Notes: generated by a model from the sequence alone, not told the origin. DNA of 64,000 nt from Nemorincola sp044225795 (GCA_044225795.1 JBGAIF010000003.1:310001-374000), one strand, 5' to 3'. Positions 17,656 to 27,424 are shown, counted from the stretch's first letter. Numbers and translations are program-made.

Positions 17656-18384
17656 ATGCAAACAGTTCATTTTCGGGATTTAGGCAAGATCGCTTACGAC
17701 GCTGCCTGGGACTACCAGGAAACCCTAATGCAGGCTAACCTGCGCATTAAGGCTGCGCGTTTTAATGCTCCTGCCACCGCGGTTATCAGTGAAGAGGAAA
17801 CACAGCATCACCTTTTGTTTTGCGAGCATCCCCATGTTTATACATTGGGAAAGAGCGGGCATATGGAGAACCTGCTTGTAAATGATGCGCGCCTGAAAGA
17901 ACTGAATGTTTCTTTTTTCAAGACCAACAGGGGAGGGGATATCACCTATCACGGACCGGGGCAGGTGGTTGGCTATCCTATTCTCGACCTGGAGCACTTT
18001 GGCACCGACCTGGGAAAATACATGCGCAACCTTGAGGAAGTTATCATCCGTACTATGGCTCATTATGGGATCGTGGCCGGAAGGCTCCAGGGTTCTACCG
18101 GCGTTTGGCTCGATCCGGATGTGAAGGGCCGTGCCCGCAAGATTTGTGCTATGGGTGTACGTTGCAGCAGGTGGGTCACTATGCACGGGTTTGCATTGAA
18201 TGTGAACACAGACCTTCAGTACTTTAATTATATAGTGCCCTGCGGCATCACCGACAAAGCAGTTACATCTATGCAGAAGGAACTGCGAAGGGAAATAGAT
18301 GAGCAGGAGGTAAAGGATATTCTTTGCCGGGAGTTTGGCAACGTATTTGAAGCGGAGATCGTTCAATATGAAACAGTAAGCTGA
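17656..18384 (+). CDS. lipB: Octanoyl-[ACP]:protein N-octanoyltransferase
   Basis: 242 residues; moves octanoyl from acyl carrier protein to lipoyl domains, the first step of lipoate synthesis. RGGDITYHGPGQ (near 93-104) is the family signature. RKICAMGVRCSRWVTMHGFA carries the catalytic Lys and IVPCGITDKAVTSM the catalytic Cys. Length is normal. The next gene starts 2 bases after the stop, so the two are translationally close. No lipA is in the window. Confidence 0.96.
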   Translation: MQTVHFRDLGKIAYDAAWDYQETLMQANLRIKAARFNAPATAVISEEETQHHLLFCEHPHVYTLGKSGHMENLLVNDARLKELNVSFFKTNRGGDITYHGPGQVVGYPILDLEHFGTDLGKYMRNLEEVIIRTMAHYGIVAGRLQGSTGVWLDPDVKGRARKICAMGVRCSRWVTMHGFALNVNTDLQYFNYIVPCGITDKAVTSMQKELRREIDEQEVKDILCREFGNVFEAEIVQYETVS

Positions 18385-18386
18385 CA

Positions 18387-19043
18387 TTGGAACATCGTAA
18401 CATCACATATTTCTGGGGCGACCGAAGTCTGCTGATAAAGCTGGGAAACCGGACCAATAAGCGCATTCGTGCCTTGTATATTGTAGAGTTGTTCTTCACC
18501 ATGTCAATGGCTACGATATTCCTGCTGAAGTCACTGCCGTTCAATAGTAATTTCCTGAACTGGGTGGCGGGTACAGGTGCGTCCATGCTTTACCTGCTGG
18601 CTGCTTATCGTTTCCTGGCGCGCATATTCTTTACAGAAAGAATATTGCTGGAGCATAATACATTAACACTTGTCCGTAAGACCATCTTCTCCCAGCAGGT
18701 TCGCCGCTTCGATACAAGGCATATCGGACCGCTTCATTATGAAGGGATGGGGACCAAGACCGATCACCCGCTCAAAGGCAAGTCATTTGACTACTTTGGT
18801 TTTGAGACCCAGGAGCATCTCATCAAGAATCTTCACCACGAAGGAAATATCTACTTCGACACAATGGAAGGGCGTGTTTACTTTGCCTCCGGAGTATATT
18901 CCTGGAATGCGGAGGAGCTTGTGCAGATCATGAAGTTGTATCTTGGCTCATCGCTGCAACTGGGCCCGGAGTGGAAAGAAATGTTGCAGGAGCAGGAGCT
19001 CGATGAGCAGGCACCTGACAGAAGGTCTAATTCGAAGGAGTGA
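18387..19043 (+). CDS. Membrane protein of unknown function after lipB
   Basis: 218 residues from a TTG two bases after the lipB stop; no ATG fits before the first membrane segment. Two hydrophobic helices at about 28-46 and 54-78 are followed by a soluble domain with LEHNTLTLVRKTIFSQQVRRFDTRHI, the pattern of bacterial PH-like (YdbT/YcxB-type) membrane-anchored domains. The C-terminus is charged. It overlaps the convergent gene by 17 bases. Function unknown. Confidence 0.65.
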   Translation: MEHRNITYFWGDRSLLIKLGNRTNKRIRALYIVELFFTMSMATIFLLKSLPFNSNFLNWVAGTGASMLYLLAAYRFLARIFFTERILLEHNTLTLVRKTIFSQQVRRFDTRHIGPLHYEGMGTKTDHPLKGKSFDYFGFETQEHLIKNLHHEGNIYFDTMEGRVYFASGVYSWNAEELVQIMKLYLGSSLQLGPEWKEMLQEQELDEQAPDRRSNSKE

Positions 19044-19938
19044 TCGCCTTTAGGGTGATGAAGCCTGTCTCCAGTTCAGTAAAGTCTTTTCGCAATACAA
19101 ATTTGTACACACCCTTGTGTTGGAAGTTTCTCCGGTCTATGATCGTCTTCGATACTTTTATCTTAGGTATCTCGGTCACCTGTTTATTTCTCTGGTCATA
19201 GAATTTTACGGAGTAGTTGTGTTTGTTCACATCATCCGGTAAGAACATATTGACATGTCCGGTCACCTCATCCGTAAATATATATTTCGATCGGATGATG
19301 ACACTTGGGTCTGCATCGCCATCGCCAAATGAGATCACGATCTTCCTCGGCGGGGCCACAGTCTTCGTAGTGTCTTTTACCGGTAGAGAAAGTTCAGGCT
19401 GAACCGGCGCTTGTTCAAAAGATACAGATATTTTACGCCTCGTATCCGCAGGTGGTGTTACGTTCGCAGTCTCGGATTCAGGAGGCGTCTTTGGATATTC
19501 TTTCCTGACAGACTTTTCTTCAGTGAGTTTAAAGTGTTGCAGTGAATCATTCGATGGCAGCTTCACCGAAGACTCCAGCAACGACTCGTTCACAAATACA
19601 CCACAATGGTTGCTGTTCCACGTCAGCCCGGAACGGAATACGATAGCAAGGCGGTAAAAATTCTTTCCGGCCTCGGGGTGGCCGTCCACAAACGCCTGCA
19701 AACCCTTGCTGAGGTCTTTTACGTTGCCTATTTGTTTATATCCGTTCACACTGTCAGCAGACCGGTAAACCGCGATTGCCTTTATGCGGTCATACTGGCA
19801 GTTCCATGAGAGCACCACTACGCCCTTATCTGCTGCTGCTGCTATATCGGGCAGAGTAGGTTGGGCCATCGCCGGCAAGGAGCTATTCAGTAAGAACAGG
19901 AGGATAAGAATGAACCCGGCATGGTTTCTCGCCATCAT
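19027..19938 (-). CDS. Secreted protein with fibronectin III-like N-terminal domain
   Basis: 303 residues with a signal peptide ending PAMAQ. Residues 28-115 (VVLSWNCQYDRIKAIAVYRS, ADSVNGYKQIGNV, KNFYRLAIVF) look like a fibronectin III domain. A Pro/Thr/Lys linker follows (130-205). The C-terminal 90 residues are strand-rich and include KYIFTDEVTGHVNMFLPDD. No catalytic residues seen. Likely an envelope-associated structural protein; similar proteins are known in Chitinophagaceae without a function. Confidence 0.65.
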   Translation of the reverse strand: MMARNHAGFILILLFLLNSSLPAMAQPTLPDIAAAADKGVVVLSWNCQYDRIKAIAVYRSADSVNGYKQIGNVKDLSKGLQAFVDGHPEAGKNFYRLAIVFRSGLTWNSNHCGVFVNESLLESSVKLPSNDSLQHFKLTEEKSVRKEYPKTPPESETANVTPPADTRRKISVSFEQAPVQPELSLPVKDTTKTVAPPRKIVISFGDGDADPSVIIRSKYIFTDEVTGHVNMFLPDDVNKHNYSVKFYDQRNKQVTEIPKIKVSKTIIDRRNFQHKGVYKFVLRKDFTELETGFITLKAITPSN

Positions 19939-20044
19939 CGGTCAAACTTACTTTAATTTTTCAAAATGTGCGCTTCCCGGAATGGGGGATAGCCAGCAAT
20001 CAAGTAAATCACTATCTTAGCTTTTTATACATCAAAATTGTTGC

Positions 20045-21535
20045 ATGAGTTTATTTACAAAGAAACCGATACACGAACTGATCAATGACTCCAATTCCGG
20101 TGAGACCGGCCTGAAACGAACACTTGGAGCAGGCAACCTCATTGCCCTCGGTATCGGTGCTATTATAGGCGCCGGCCTTTTCGTACGCACGGCAGCAGCA
20201 GCAGCCAACAATGCCGGGCCATCTGTAGCGGTAGGTTTTATAGTGGCGGCTATAGGCTGTGCTTTTGCAGGCCTTTGCTATGCCGAGTTCGCTTCTATGA
20301 TACCAATTGCGGGTAGTGCATACACTTATTCTTACGCCACCATGGGCGAACTGGTTGCCTGGATCATTGGCTGGGACCTTGTCCTAGAATATGCCGTTGG
20401 TGCCGCTACGGTTGGTATCGCATGGAGCGAGTATCTTAATAAGCTGTTGGATATATTCGGATTCCATGTCCCGTACCAGTGGTGCCACTCTCCGTTTGAG
20501 GTCTGTACCGATACAGTTGGCATGTTCGCCGGACAGAATGGTGTTCATGGCATCATGAACATCCCCGCGCTCTTTATCATCTTTATGCTCACCCTGTTGC
20601 TCATACGTGGCACTAAGGAGTCTGCTTTTGTAAACGGCATTATTGTTATTTCTAAAGTGGCCATTGTGATACTGTTCATTGCATTAGGGTGGAGCTATAT
20701 CAACCCGGCCAATCATGTTCCATATATTCCTGAGCCTACGAAGTATGTTGACAGCCAGGGTGTCTCGCACAATTTTGGTGGTATCTGGGGCATTCTTGGT
20801 GCTGCTGGTGTTGTGTTCTTCGCCTTCATTGGTTTCGATGCAGTATCTACTGCTGCGCAGGAAGCCAAAAATCCCAAGAAAGATATGCCTATAGGCATAT
20901 TAGGTTCTCTGGTCATATGCACGGTACTGTACATTTTGTTTGCTCACGTGCTTACAGGCGTTGCCAGTGTCAATGATTTCCGCACAGAGGGTAAGGAAGG
21001 GTCAGTTGTGTATGCTATCAAGACATACATGAAAGATTATCAATGGCTTGCGAACTTTGTTACCGTTGCTATTCTCTTTGGTTTCTCGTCCGTTATCCTG
21101 GTAATGCTTATGGGGCAGTCGCGCGTGTTCTATTCTATGAGCTGCGACGGGCTTGTGCCTAAGACTTTTTCAAATCTTCATCCTAAATACCAGACCCCAT
21201 ACCATTCCAACTGGATATTCCTGGTATTGGTAGGCGGCTTTGCTGCCTTTGTGCCCGGCGATATTGTGGGTGATATGACCAGCATTGGCACGCTGTTTGC
21301 GTTTATTCTTGTATGCGCCGGGGTGTGGATATTGCGCAGAACGGACCCCGATATCCATCGGGAGTTTAAGGTGCCCATGGTGCCTGTAGTTTCGGTTCTG
21401 GGAATTATCGTCTGCGCCGCAATGATAGCCGGGTTGGGGTGGACCAACTGGGCACGCCTCGGCGGATGGTTAATAATAGGCCTGATCATATACTTTACGT
21501 ATAGCCGCAAGCACAGCAAGCTCAATAAGCCCTGA
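20045..21535 (+). CDS. APC-family amino acid permease (cationic amino acid transporter type)
   Basis: 496 residues with 12 or more hydrophobic helices. The first helix has the APC signature GAGNLIALGIGAIIGAGLFV, where the backbone binds the amino acid. CYAEFASMIPIAGSAYTYSY (helix 3), AFIGFDAVSTAAQEAKNPKKDMP (split by its DAVST core) and GQSRVFYSMSCDGLVP are typical of YfnA/CAT-like transporters. The order of helices and length are normal. Substrate is unknown, a cationic or small neutral amino acid being likely. Single gene. Confidence 0.88.
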   Translation: MSLFTKKPIHELINDSNSGETGLKRTLGAGNLIALGIGAIIGAGLFVRTAAAAANNAGPSVAVGFIVAAIGCAFAGLCYAEFASMIPIAGSAYTYSYATMGELVAWIIGWDLVLEYAVGAATVGIAWSEYLNKLLDIFGFHVPYQWCHSPFEVCTDTVGMFAGQNGVHGIMNIPALFIIFMLTLLLIRGTKESAFVNGIIVISKVAIVILFIALGWSYINPANHVPYIPEPTKYVDSQGVSHNFGGIWGILGAAGVVFFAFIGFDAVSTAAQEAKNPKKDMPIGILGSLVICTVLYILFAHVLTGVASVNDFRTEGKEGSVVYAIKTYMKDYQWLANFVTVAILFGFSSVILVMLMGQSRVFYSMSCDGLVPKTFSNLHPKYQTPYHSNWIFLVLVGGFAAFVPGDIVGDMTSIGTLFAFILVCAGVWILRRTDPDIHREFKVPMVPVVSVLGIIVCAAMIAGLGWTNWARLGGWLIIGLIIYFTYSRKHSKLNKP

Positions 21536-21624
21536 TATTAAGTCTGTGGTTCTTTTTTTCAGGCCGTTAAACCATTGTAAATTGTGATTGTCTTAATAGT
21601 ATAACCACAAAATATATTTCAATT

Positions 21625-22476
21625 ATGTGTTACAAAACGATTCTGAAAAATAGCGCGATGCTGTTCGTCGCTCTGACATTGACTTTGACGGCTTGCAAGC
21701 GCAATAAGACGGATAATACTACCTCGACAACGCCGGCTCTTACCAACAGCGATGACAACGGAGGTTATGCTACTGATGCTGCCAAATTGGAAGAGAGCAG
21801 TAATGATGCCCTCTCTATTGCCGATGCTGCAGCCGCAACAGGTGGTGCCAACCTCAGAACTTCGTCTGGTTACCCGGTAGTTACTAATGATACTTCTGTT
21901 AGTCCCAGGCAATTGACGATTGATTTCGGGCCTACCAATCATCTCTGCCTGGACGGCAAGAACCGCAGGGGTAAGATATTGGTGTCTTACACCGGAAAGT
22001 ACAAGGATGCGGGTAGTATACACACGATTACATTCAGTAATTACTATGTAAATGACATTCAACGCACAGGTAGCAAAACTGTGGAGAACAAAGGAATGAA
22101 CACCAGCGGGCAATATTATTACACGGTTACGGTAAACGATTCGCTCATATTGGCTACTGATAGTGTTATCAGTTGGACCGGAAATCGTACACGCACCTGG
22201 CTCGCCGGCTATTCAACCTCAACGCGTTCAGATGATGAGTACCAGATAGATGGAACAACAACTGTTAAGAGGGCCAACGGCCGAACATTTACGATGACCA
22301 TCACCACGCCATTGCATGTTGCAGTAACCTGCCCCTATATTGAGTCGGGTGTTATGACCATCTCCAGCTCTTCATTCTCAGGCGGGTCACGCACCCTGGA
22401 TTATGGCACAGGTGGTTGCGACAACTCTGCAACACTAACAGTGGGTACACATACCTACACGATAACATTGCGATAG
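21625..22476 (+). CDS. Lipoprotein of unknown function
   Basis: 283 residues with lipobox LTLTAC (Cys near residue 24). A Thr/Ser/Asn/Ala-rich stretch (30-85) precedes a beta-rich domain with RQLTIDFG, RRGKILVSYTGKY and ISWTGNRTRTWL. Repeated CPYIESGVMTI and YGTGGCDN near the end suggest one disulfide-linked strand pair. Many Chitinophagaceae genomes carry paralogues of this type; function is not known. A good terminator follows. Confidence 0.7.
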   Translation: MCYKTILKNSAMLFVALTLTLTACKRNKTDNTTSTTPALTNSDDNGGYATDAAKLEESSNDALSIADAAAATGGANLRTSSGYPVVTNDTSVSPRQLTIDFGPTNHLCLDGKNRRGKILVSYTGKYKDAGSIHTITFSNYYVNDIQRTGSKTVENKGMNTSGQYYYTVTVNDSLILATDSVISWTGNRTRTWLAGYSTSTRSDDEYQIDGTTTVKRANGRTFTMTITTPLHVAVTCPYIESGVMTISSSSFSGGSRTLDYGTGGCDNSATLTVGTHTYTITLR

Positions 22477-22496
22477 TATAATAAAAATATTTGCAG

Positions 22497-22524
22497 GAGG
22501 CGGGACATTCCCGCCTCTTTTTTT
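22497..22524 (+). terminator. Intrinsic terminator
   Basis: Nine-base stem GAGGCGGGA / TCCCGCCTC with CAT loop followed by seven T. Confidence 0.9.
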
Positions 22525-22563
22525 GAATTATTGTTATTATTGCACAACAAACTTACACAAGCA

Positions 22564-22734
22564 ATGGCTACACCGGGTAAAGCATCGGGAGGTAAGAAAC
22601 CTTCCAAACTGCCTTCAAAGCAGATATCTTTTTCTAATCAGCCTGTCTCTAAGAATGGGAAACAGGGTAAGGCAAGCGTAAGCACAGCAAAGAAAGGTGG
22701 AGTGAACCACATGAGAAAGCTGTCGGGGATGTGA
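22564..22734 (+). CDS. Small basic disordered protein
   Basis: A 56-residue product starting MATPGKASGGKKPSKL and ending HMRKLSGM, made mainly of Lys, Ser, Gly and Pro. It looks like a small nucleic-acid-binding or ribosome-associated protein, but no family is recognised. An in-frame TTG 33 bases upstream would add 11 hydrophobic residues; the ATG is preferred. The gene is convergent with, and abuts, the next one. Coding status is probable, not sure. Confidence 0.45.
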   Translation: MATPGKASGGKKPSKLPSKQISFSNQPVSKNGKQGKASVSTAKKGGVNHMRKLSGM

Positions 22735-23358
22735 TCAGCCGATGCGCAGCATCCGGTTGTCTATAAGCTGGAAGAAATCCTGTGGCTGGTAGGTGCGCCA
22801 GTTATCAACTTCCATCATCCTGATATAGCGGTCAATATGTGACTGCCGGAAATCATATTTTGTCTGCTCCGGCATATTTACAGCTACTATCCAGCCTCCT
22901 TCATCTTTAATGTCATCGTACCACTCTTCATAGTAGTCCGGATCGCTGCTGTGGAAATTGAGTACGTTCTCAGTTATAAAGATGAACTTATAAATGTGCT
23001 GCGCCACCATCTGGTCTATTATTGACCGCTTCAATTGCATGATATCATTCTCTACAGCATCATTCCATTCACCGATCATTTCTATGATAGCATAGTTCAG
23101 GTCATAGTCGGCAAATAGTATCTTCAGGTATAGTGTACGTGAGCCAAACTCATCCCACTGCGGATGTATGTAGTAATTATAAACCGTATTTGAGAACATG
23201 AATTCGCTATGCTCTACTCCGTAGAAAGGGGAGTGTTCATCTTCCTCTGCATTGTACAAATGCTGCCAGTTGTAGAATGGCTCTATCTCGTGCATCCCGG
23301 TAAGTTGATCTGTTATATTCTTATTGGCCGCGATCAGTTTCCTGTCATATCTCGCCAT
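22735..23358 (-). CDS. Conserved protein of unknown function (acidic, cytoplasmic)
   Basis: 207 residues, no signal or membrane segment, rich in Asp, Glu, Tyr and Trp (NWQHLYNAEEDEHSPFYG, EWNDAVENDIMQLKRSII, DPDYYEEWYDDIKDEGGW). It has an alternating helix/strand order with FIFITENVLNFH, which could be a Rossmann-like edge. No family recognised. The start overlaps the rhodanese gene by 25 bases, so the pair is likely translationally coupled. Confidence 0.7.
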   Translation of the reverse strand: MARYDRKLIAANKNITDQLTGMHEIEPFYNWQHLYNAEEDEHSPFYGVEHSEFMFSNTVYNYYIHPQWDEFGSRTLYLKILFADYDLNYAIIEMIGEWNDAVENDIMQLKRSIIDQMVAQHIYKFIFITENVLNFHSSDPDYYEEWYDDIKDEGGWIVAVNMPEQTKYDFRQSHIDRYIRMMEVDNWRTYQPQDFFQLIDNRMLRIG

Positions 23359-23642
23359 GCCATGATGCCGCCTGTCACATTCACAACATTTTTAAACCCG
23401 AACTGCTCCAGCAGCATACATGCCTGCATGCTTCTTCCCCCCATTTTGCAGTGAATGATCAGCTCTTCGTCCTTAAGGTCTTCAAGCTCGTCTATCTGCA
23501 TATTGGCTATCTGGCCCAGGGGTATCAGCTTGGCGCCTATATTATACTCGGCATATTCCGATGGTTCGCGAACATCTATGATATGAAGTTTTTCACCGGC
23601 GTCAATTCTCTGTTTCAGTTCTTGTACGGAAATATTATTCAT
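23334..23642 (-). CDS. Single-domain rhodanese-like protein
   Basis: 102 residues forming one rhodanese domain: IIDVREPSEYAEYNI near 20-34 and the active loop HCKMGGRSMQA with catalytic Cys near 65, then GGIMAWR at the end. Such GlpE-like proteins carry sulfane sulfur in the cytoplasm. It is coupled to the unknown gene downstream. Confidence 0.9.
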   Translation of the reverse strand: MNNISVQELKQRIDAGEKLHIIDVREPSEYAEYNIGAKLIPLGQIANMQIDELEDLKDEELIIHCKMGGRSMQACMLLEQFGFKNVVNVTGGIMAWRDMTGN

Positions 23643-23666
23643 AGACTATTATTTATAAATGGAAGA

Positions 23667-25544
23667 TCACAATTTCATTATTTTCTTAGGCGTCATTGGC
23701 ATACCATCACTTGTCAGTTGCACAAAGTACATTCCGGGCGCCAGTGAAGAGATGTCTATAGCTTTTCCGCTGGCAACGGTGCCTTCACATACCGTTCTGC
23801 CCTGTATATCCGAGATCCGGTAAGGGGCCTTGTTGTTACCGTCAAACTCCAGGCGTATGATATCCCTCGTGGGGTTAGGGCTTACTGACCATCGCTGGCG
23901 GTCGTCTGCTATGTCATGCACACCGCTACCGGTCACCGGTTGCCCCAGTAGTGGCCGCATCATTATTGCGCCGCTGATGAGCGAAGGCTCCCACACATGC
24001 AGCACATTATAGTAGGCATGGTTGGTCCCGATACGGTTCACATCCAGGCCAAAGTAGATGCTGTCATCTCCGCTATTTGGTGCCTGCATTGTTCCTGCAT
24101 AAAACGTCCCGGCAGGCAACACTAATGGTTCATCAAACTTATAGACCGTAAAATGGTTGATAGTATCTACGTACATTGGTGAATTCAGGTCTTGTTGTAG
24201 CAACACATTGTCTGCGACAGCCCCGTTCACACTTGCAAGCTCGGAGTACACTATTATTGAGAAGGCTTTATAGCCGGGGTAAGGTATCTGCCTGCCAAAA
24301 TATATGGCCATGCCTCGCAGTGTATCCGGTTGGTTCAGGTGGTATTCTATGGCTATTTTACCCGGCAGGGTAGGGTACAGATTCAGGTAGTAGCTTTTCT
24401 CCGCAGAGCCATCATCATACGCCAGGTAATTATCAAAAACAACATCCTTTACTATGGTGTCATTACCAGTGCTTCCGGTGCCCCCGCTCGATTCTATCCA
24501 GTATTTATTCTCAAAGACAACACGCTCGTTTTTAGCTACCGAAGAGAGTGGTATTGTAGAGGTATATGAGGTGTTGGATACATTTTGTATCGTATTCGCG
24601 CTAATGCTGGTTGTGTTGGCAACGGCAGGCTGCAATGTGGCGCCATTATTGATAGCGGTTGCGGAAAAATCGTAAGTCACAGGTTGGGTTACAGGCCAGT
24701 TATTATGTATTGAGTTGTAGTATTGTGCCGATGTTTCGCTGCCCTTGTTGGCCATAAACTGCCGGTACGGCATAGACGTATAATCGTTAAGCAGGAAGGT
24801 AGGGTCTCCCGCAAACCCTATATCGTATACACCTGTGTCATACATGTTCCTGTTTTTGTCCAACCTGATGTAGTCAACATTCCATACGGCATCAGCCCAG
24901 TATAGTGCCGCGATATTTACAAAGCGGAACTGGAAATCACTATGAAAGAACAAGGAATCAGAAATAGGGATCATTACCTGTTGGAAGGGTTGCAGGCTGC
25001 TGCCGGTCATGGCCCATACACGCAGAAATCCGCCATATTTGGTTTTAAAGTACAATGACAGGGTGTCCTGGTACAACGGGTAGAACCCGTTGCCCTGCGG
25101 CTGGTAAAAGAAGCTGAGGTACACACTGTCTCCTGGAACCACCGTCGACAGGTCCATATTTATGGGCTGCGATGTGAGACTGTCTGCAGTTCTGAAATTG
25201 GTATTACTGAAGCTGTCATAAGGTACACCCAGGTAATTCAGTGCGTCAAATGTGGCTACCCCGCGAGTAATGGGATTATACCCCATCGTATTATTAATGA
25301 ATACTTCGAAATCGGTCCACTTGCTGCTATCAGGGTAAATGCTGTATCCTGTAAAATCTTCAAAAAAAGGAAGGCTGAGCGTATGCGTTGTCTTTTTGTA
25401 GGCGCTTCGCGCACTCACTGTCCGGTGAGCATCTTTCAGTGCGGGATTGAACGACAGGGGACCGGCATACTCCTGCGCTCCCGCTCGAGGTATTGATAAT
25501 GTAATGATCAGTAATAATATGATGGCCCCGGGTATCTTCGTCAC
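23667..25544 (-). CDS. Large secreted protein with type IX (type A) sorting domain
   Basis: 625 residues with a signal peptide ending RAGAQ. The long middle part is beta-rich with FFEDFTGYSIYPDSSKW near 60, a start often seen in Bacteroidota cargo proteins with jelly-roll-like domains. The last 80 residues form the type A sorting domain: WSVSPNPTRDIIRLEF, YRISDIQGRTV, IDISSLAPGMYFVQL and a basic end KKIMKL. It should leave the cell through the GldKLMN system encoded here. Function of the main body unknown. It abuts the PASTA gene (8 bases). Confidence 0.85.
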   Translation of the reverse strand: MTKIPGAIILLLIITLSIPRAGAQEYAGPLSFNPALKDAHRTVSARSAYKKTTHTLSLPFFEDFTGYSIYPDSSKWTDFEVFINNTMGYNPITRGVATFDALNYLGVPYDSFSNTNFRTADSLTSQPINMDLSTVVPGDSVYLSFFYQPQGNGFYPLYQDTLSLYFKTKYGGFLRVWAMTGSSLQPFQQVMIPISDSLFFHSDFQFRFVNIAALYWADAVWNVDYIRLDKNRNMYDTGVYDIGFAGDPTFLLNDYTSMPYRQFMANKGSETSAQYYNSIHNNWPVTQPVTYDFSATAINNGATLQPAVANTTSISANTIQNVSNTSYTSTIPLSSVAKNERVVFENKYWIESSGGTGSTGNDTIVKDVVFDNYLAYDDGSAEKSYYLNLYPTLPGKIAIEYHLNQPDTLRGMAIYFGRQIPYPGYKAFSIIVYSELASVNGAVADNVLLQQDLNSPMYVDTINHFTVYKFDEPLVLPAGTFYAGTMQAPNSGDDSIYFGLDVNRIGTNHAYYNVLHVWEPSLISGAIMMRPLLGQPVTGSGVHDIADDRQRWSVSPNPTRDIIRLEFDGNNKAPYRISDIQGRTVCEGTVASGKAIDISSLAPGMYFVQLTSDGMPMTPKKIMKL

Positions 25545-25552
25545 TTTACCTG

Positions 25553-26386
25553 CTATTTTTTACCTCCATTAACGGTTTTAGTGCCATTTGTATTGCCCGA
25601 GTGTATATCCTCTGGGCTCGGGTTTTGCATGATCCTCAGGTGGATGATATCTCCTGCTTTTATATGGTTGGGCACATTGGCGTCGTTGATAGCTCTTGGC
25701 TCGGTCTCCACTACAATTGCCGTAGGGGTATCAGTGATCTTAGATAACTCGTCATAGGGTACAATGATAGGAGTAAGGCTGTACTGGCCCAGAACCGTTA
25801 GCGCCTCATCTACACTTACGTTGGTCACATCCGGAACATTGAATTCAGTATTACCGAGGCCGTCGCCGATTATCAGTGCTATTTTGCTGCCCTGAGCTAT
25901 CATTTCTCCCGGCCTGATCGGAGCACCTTTGTATCGTTGTTCCAGAATGGCGCCTGCCGCAATATCAGGTTTGTATGTAGTATCTCCCACCAGCAGTTTG
26001 TTGTTCTTCAGGAGCATTTGCGCGCTTCTGAACGAAAGATTCACCAGGTTGGGCATTGGTATGTATGGTGGCATCATCATATTCACCGTCAGGAATACCG
26101 TCCGGCCACGTTTTACCATAGAGCCCGTATCGGGAACCTGTTTTAAGACCGTAAAGGGTTTTACAGATGGCTCATAAGTAGAATCAACAAACACCTCAAA
26201 ATGCAACCCCCTTAGTTGTGTTATAGCCTGATCGACCGACCGGCCTCTGACATCCGGAACCGGCACCTCCTCTCCATGCTGTGTCAGCCAGTGCAACGTA
26301 GCAAAAAAAGATATGTACAATATGGTACATATCCCCAATACTATCGCAAGGTGGAACCAGAAAGACCTTTTAATATTTTCATTCAT
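25553..26386 (-). CDS. Membrane-anchored protein with three PASTA domains
   Basis: 277 residues: one N-terminal helix (about 12-34), then PASTA units VPVPDVRGRSVDQAITQL (about 41-108), MPNLVNLSFRSAQMLLKNN (about 112-175) and FNVPDVTNVSVDEALTVL (about 180-255), and a disordered tail. PASTA domains bind muropeptides or peptidoglycan. Unlike PknB-type proteins there is no kinase domain. It follows ddl by 48 bases; the pairing with a peptidoglycan precursor gene supports a cell-wall role. Confidence 0.9.
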   Translation of the reverse strand: MNENIKRSFWFHLAIVLGICTILYISFFATLHWLTQHGEEVPVPDVRGRSVDQAITQLRGLHFEVFVDSTYEPSVKPFTVLKQVPDTGSMVKRGRTVFLTVNMMMPPYIPMPNLVNLSFRSAQMLLKNNKLLVGDTTYKPDIAAGAILEQRYKGAPIRPGEMIAQGSKIALIIGDGLGNTEFNVPDVTNVSVDEALTVLGQYSLTPIIVPYDELSKITDTPTAIVVETEPRAINDANVPNHIKAGDIIHLRIMQNPSPEDIHSGNTNGTKTVNGGKK

Positions 26387-26434
26387 ATCGGATAGTCCGT
26401 ATAAAAATAAGGGAATTTATTTAGTTGGCTGCTA

Positions 26435-27424
26435 TCAGTGGTTTTTCAGGCAGTCTTCCACCAGTTTGCCATAAAAATCCTTCAGGGCAATGCCCGCCGC
26501 ACGAACCTGTTGAGGGACAATGCTGTTCTCACTTTGTCCGGGCATGGTATTTACCTCCAGGAAGAATAGCTTGCCGCTCGATTTTTGCAGTATGAAGTCC
26601 ATACGCACCACGCCTCGGCAGTTCAGGTGGCGGTATATCGCCATCGCCTTGGTTTCCAGTTGTTCCTTCAGTTTGTTGTCTATTTTGGCCGGTGTTATCT
26701 CATTGGTCACACCTGGGGTATATTTTGCTTCGTAATCAAAGAACTCATTCTTGCTCACGATCTCCGTTGCAGGCAGCGCATGTACCACTCCATTGGTTTT
26801 ATAGATACCAATGGTCAGTTCACGCCCTTCAATGAATTCTTCTATCAGCACCTGGTTGTCTTCGCCAAAAGCCTTTTCAATGGCGGGCAACAATTCCTCC
26901 ACATTTTTCACCTTGCTCACGCCCAGGCTGCTGCCGCTTTCGTTTGGCTTTACGAACACAGGTAACTTCAGTTGATCCAGTATTGCGCCAACAGAGTAGG
27001 GCTCGCCCTTGATGAGGTGCACGGAATTGGCAATGTTCACTACGTTCGTAGCCTTCACCACCTTGTTACAATAGCTCTTATTGAACGTCAATGCAGACAC
27101 GATCGAGTTGCAGGTAGTGTAGGGGATATGCAGCATATCCAGGTAGCCCTGCACACGCCCATCCTCTCCCGGCGAACCATGTATGGCGATGAATACACAA
27201 TCGAAATTGATCTTGGTACCATCTATATTTATAGAGAAGTCATTCTTATCTATCGGCCCTTTTTTGCCTTGATGGTCAAAGTACCATTCATCTTTATTGA
27301 TAATGATCTTGTAAATATCATACAGGGTACTGTCCAGATTTTTCTGAATGGTTTCCGCGGTCTTTATGGATATCACATATTCGCCTGAATAGCCTCCAGC
27401 AAGCAATGCGATGTTTTTCTTCAT
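26435..27424 (-). CDS. ddl: D-alanine--D-alanine ligase
   Basis: 329 residues of the ATP-grasp fold; joins two D-Ala for peptidoglycan. The N-terminal loop has LAGGYSGEYVISI, VFIAIHGSPGEDG (His-Gly loop), then KPNESGSSLGVSKV (the omega/Ser loop), EEFIEGRELTIGIY and FLEVNTMPGQSENSIVPQQ with the metal ligands Glu and Asn. Length is normal. A TACCTTTG promoter box at 27456-27463 on the minus strand gives a leader of about 25 bases. Confidence 0.96.
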   Translation of the reverse strand: MKKNIALLAGGYSGEYVISIKTAETIQKNLDSTLYDIYKIIINKDEWYFDHQGKKGPIDKNDFSINIDGTKINFDCVFIAIHGSPGEDGRVQGYLDMLHIPYTTCNSIVSALTFNKSYCNKVVKATNVVNIANSVHLIKGEPYSVGAILDQLKLPVFVKPNESGSSLGVSKVKNVEELLPAIEKAFGEDNQVLIEEFIEGRELTIGIYKTNGVVHALPATEIVSKNEFFDYEAKYTPGVTNEITPAKIDNKLKEQLETKAMAIYRHLNCRGVVRMDFILQKSSGKLFFLEVNTMPGQSENSIVPQQVRAAGIALKDFYGKLVEDCLKNH

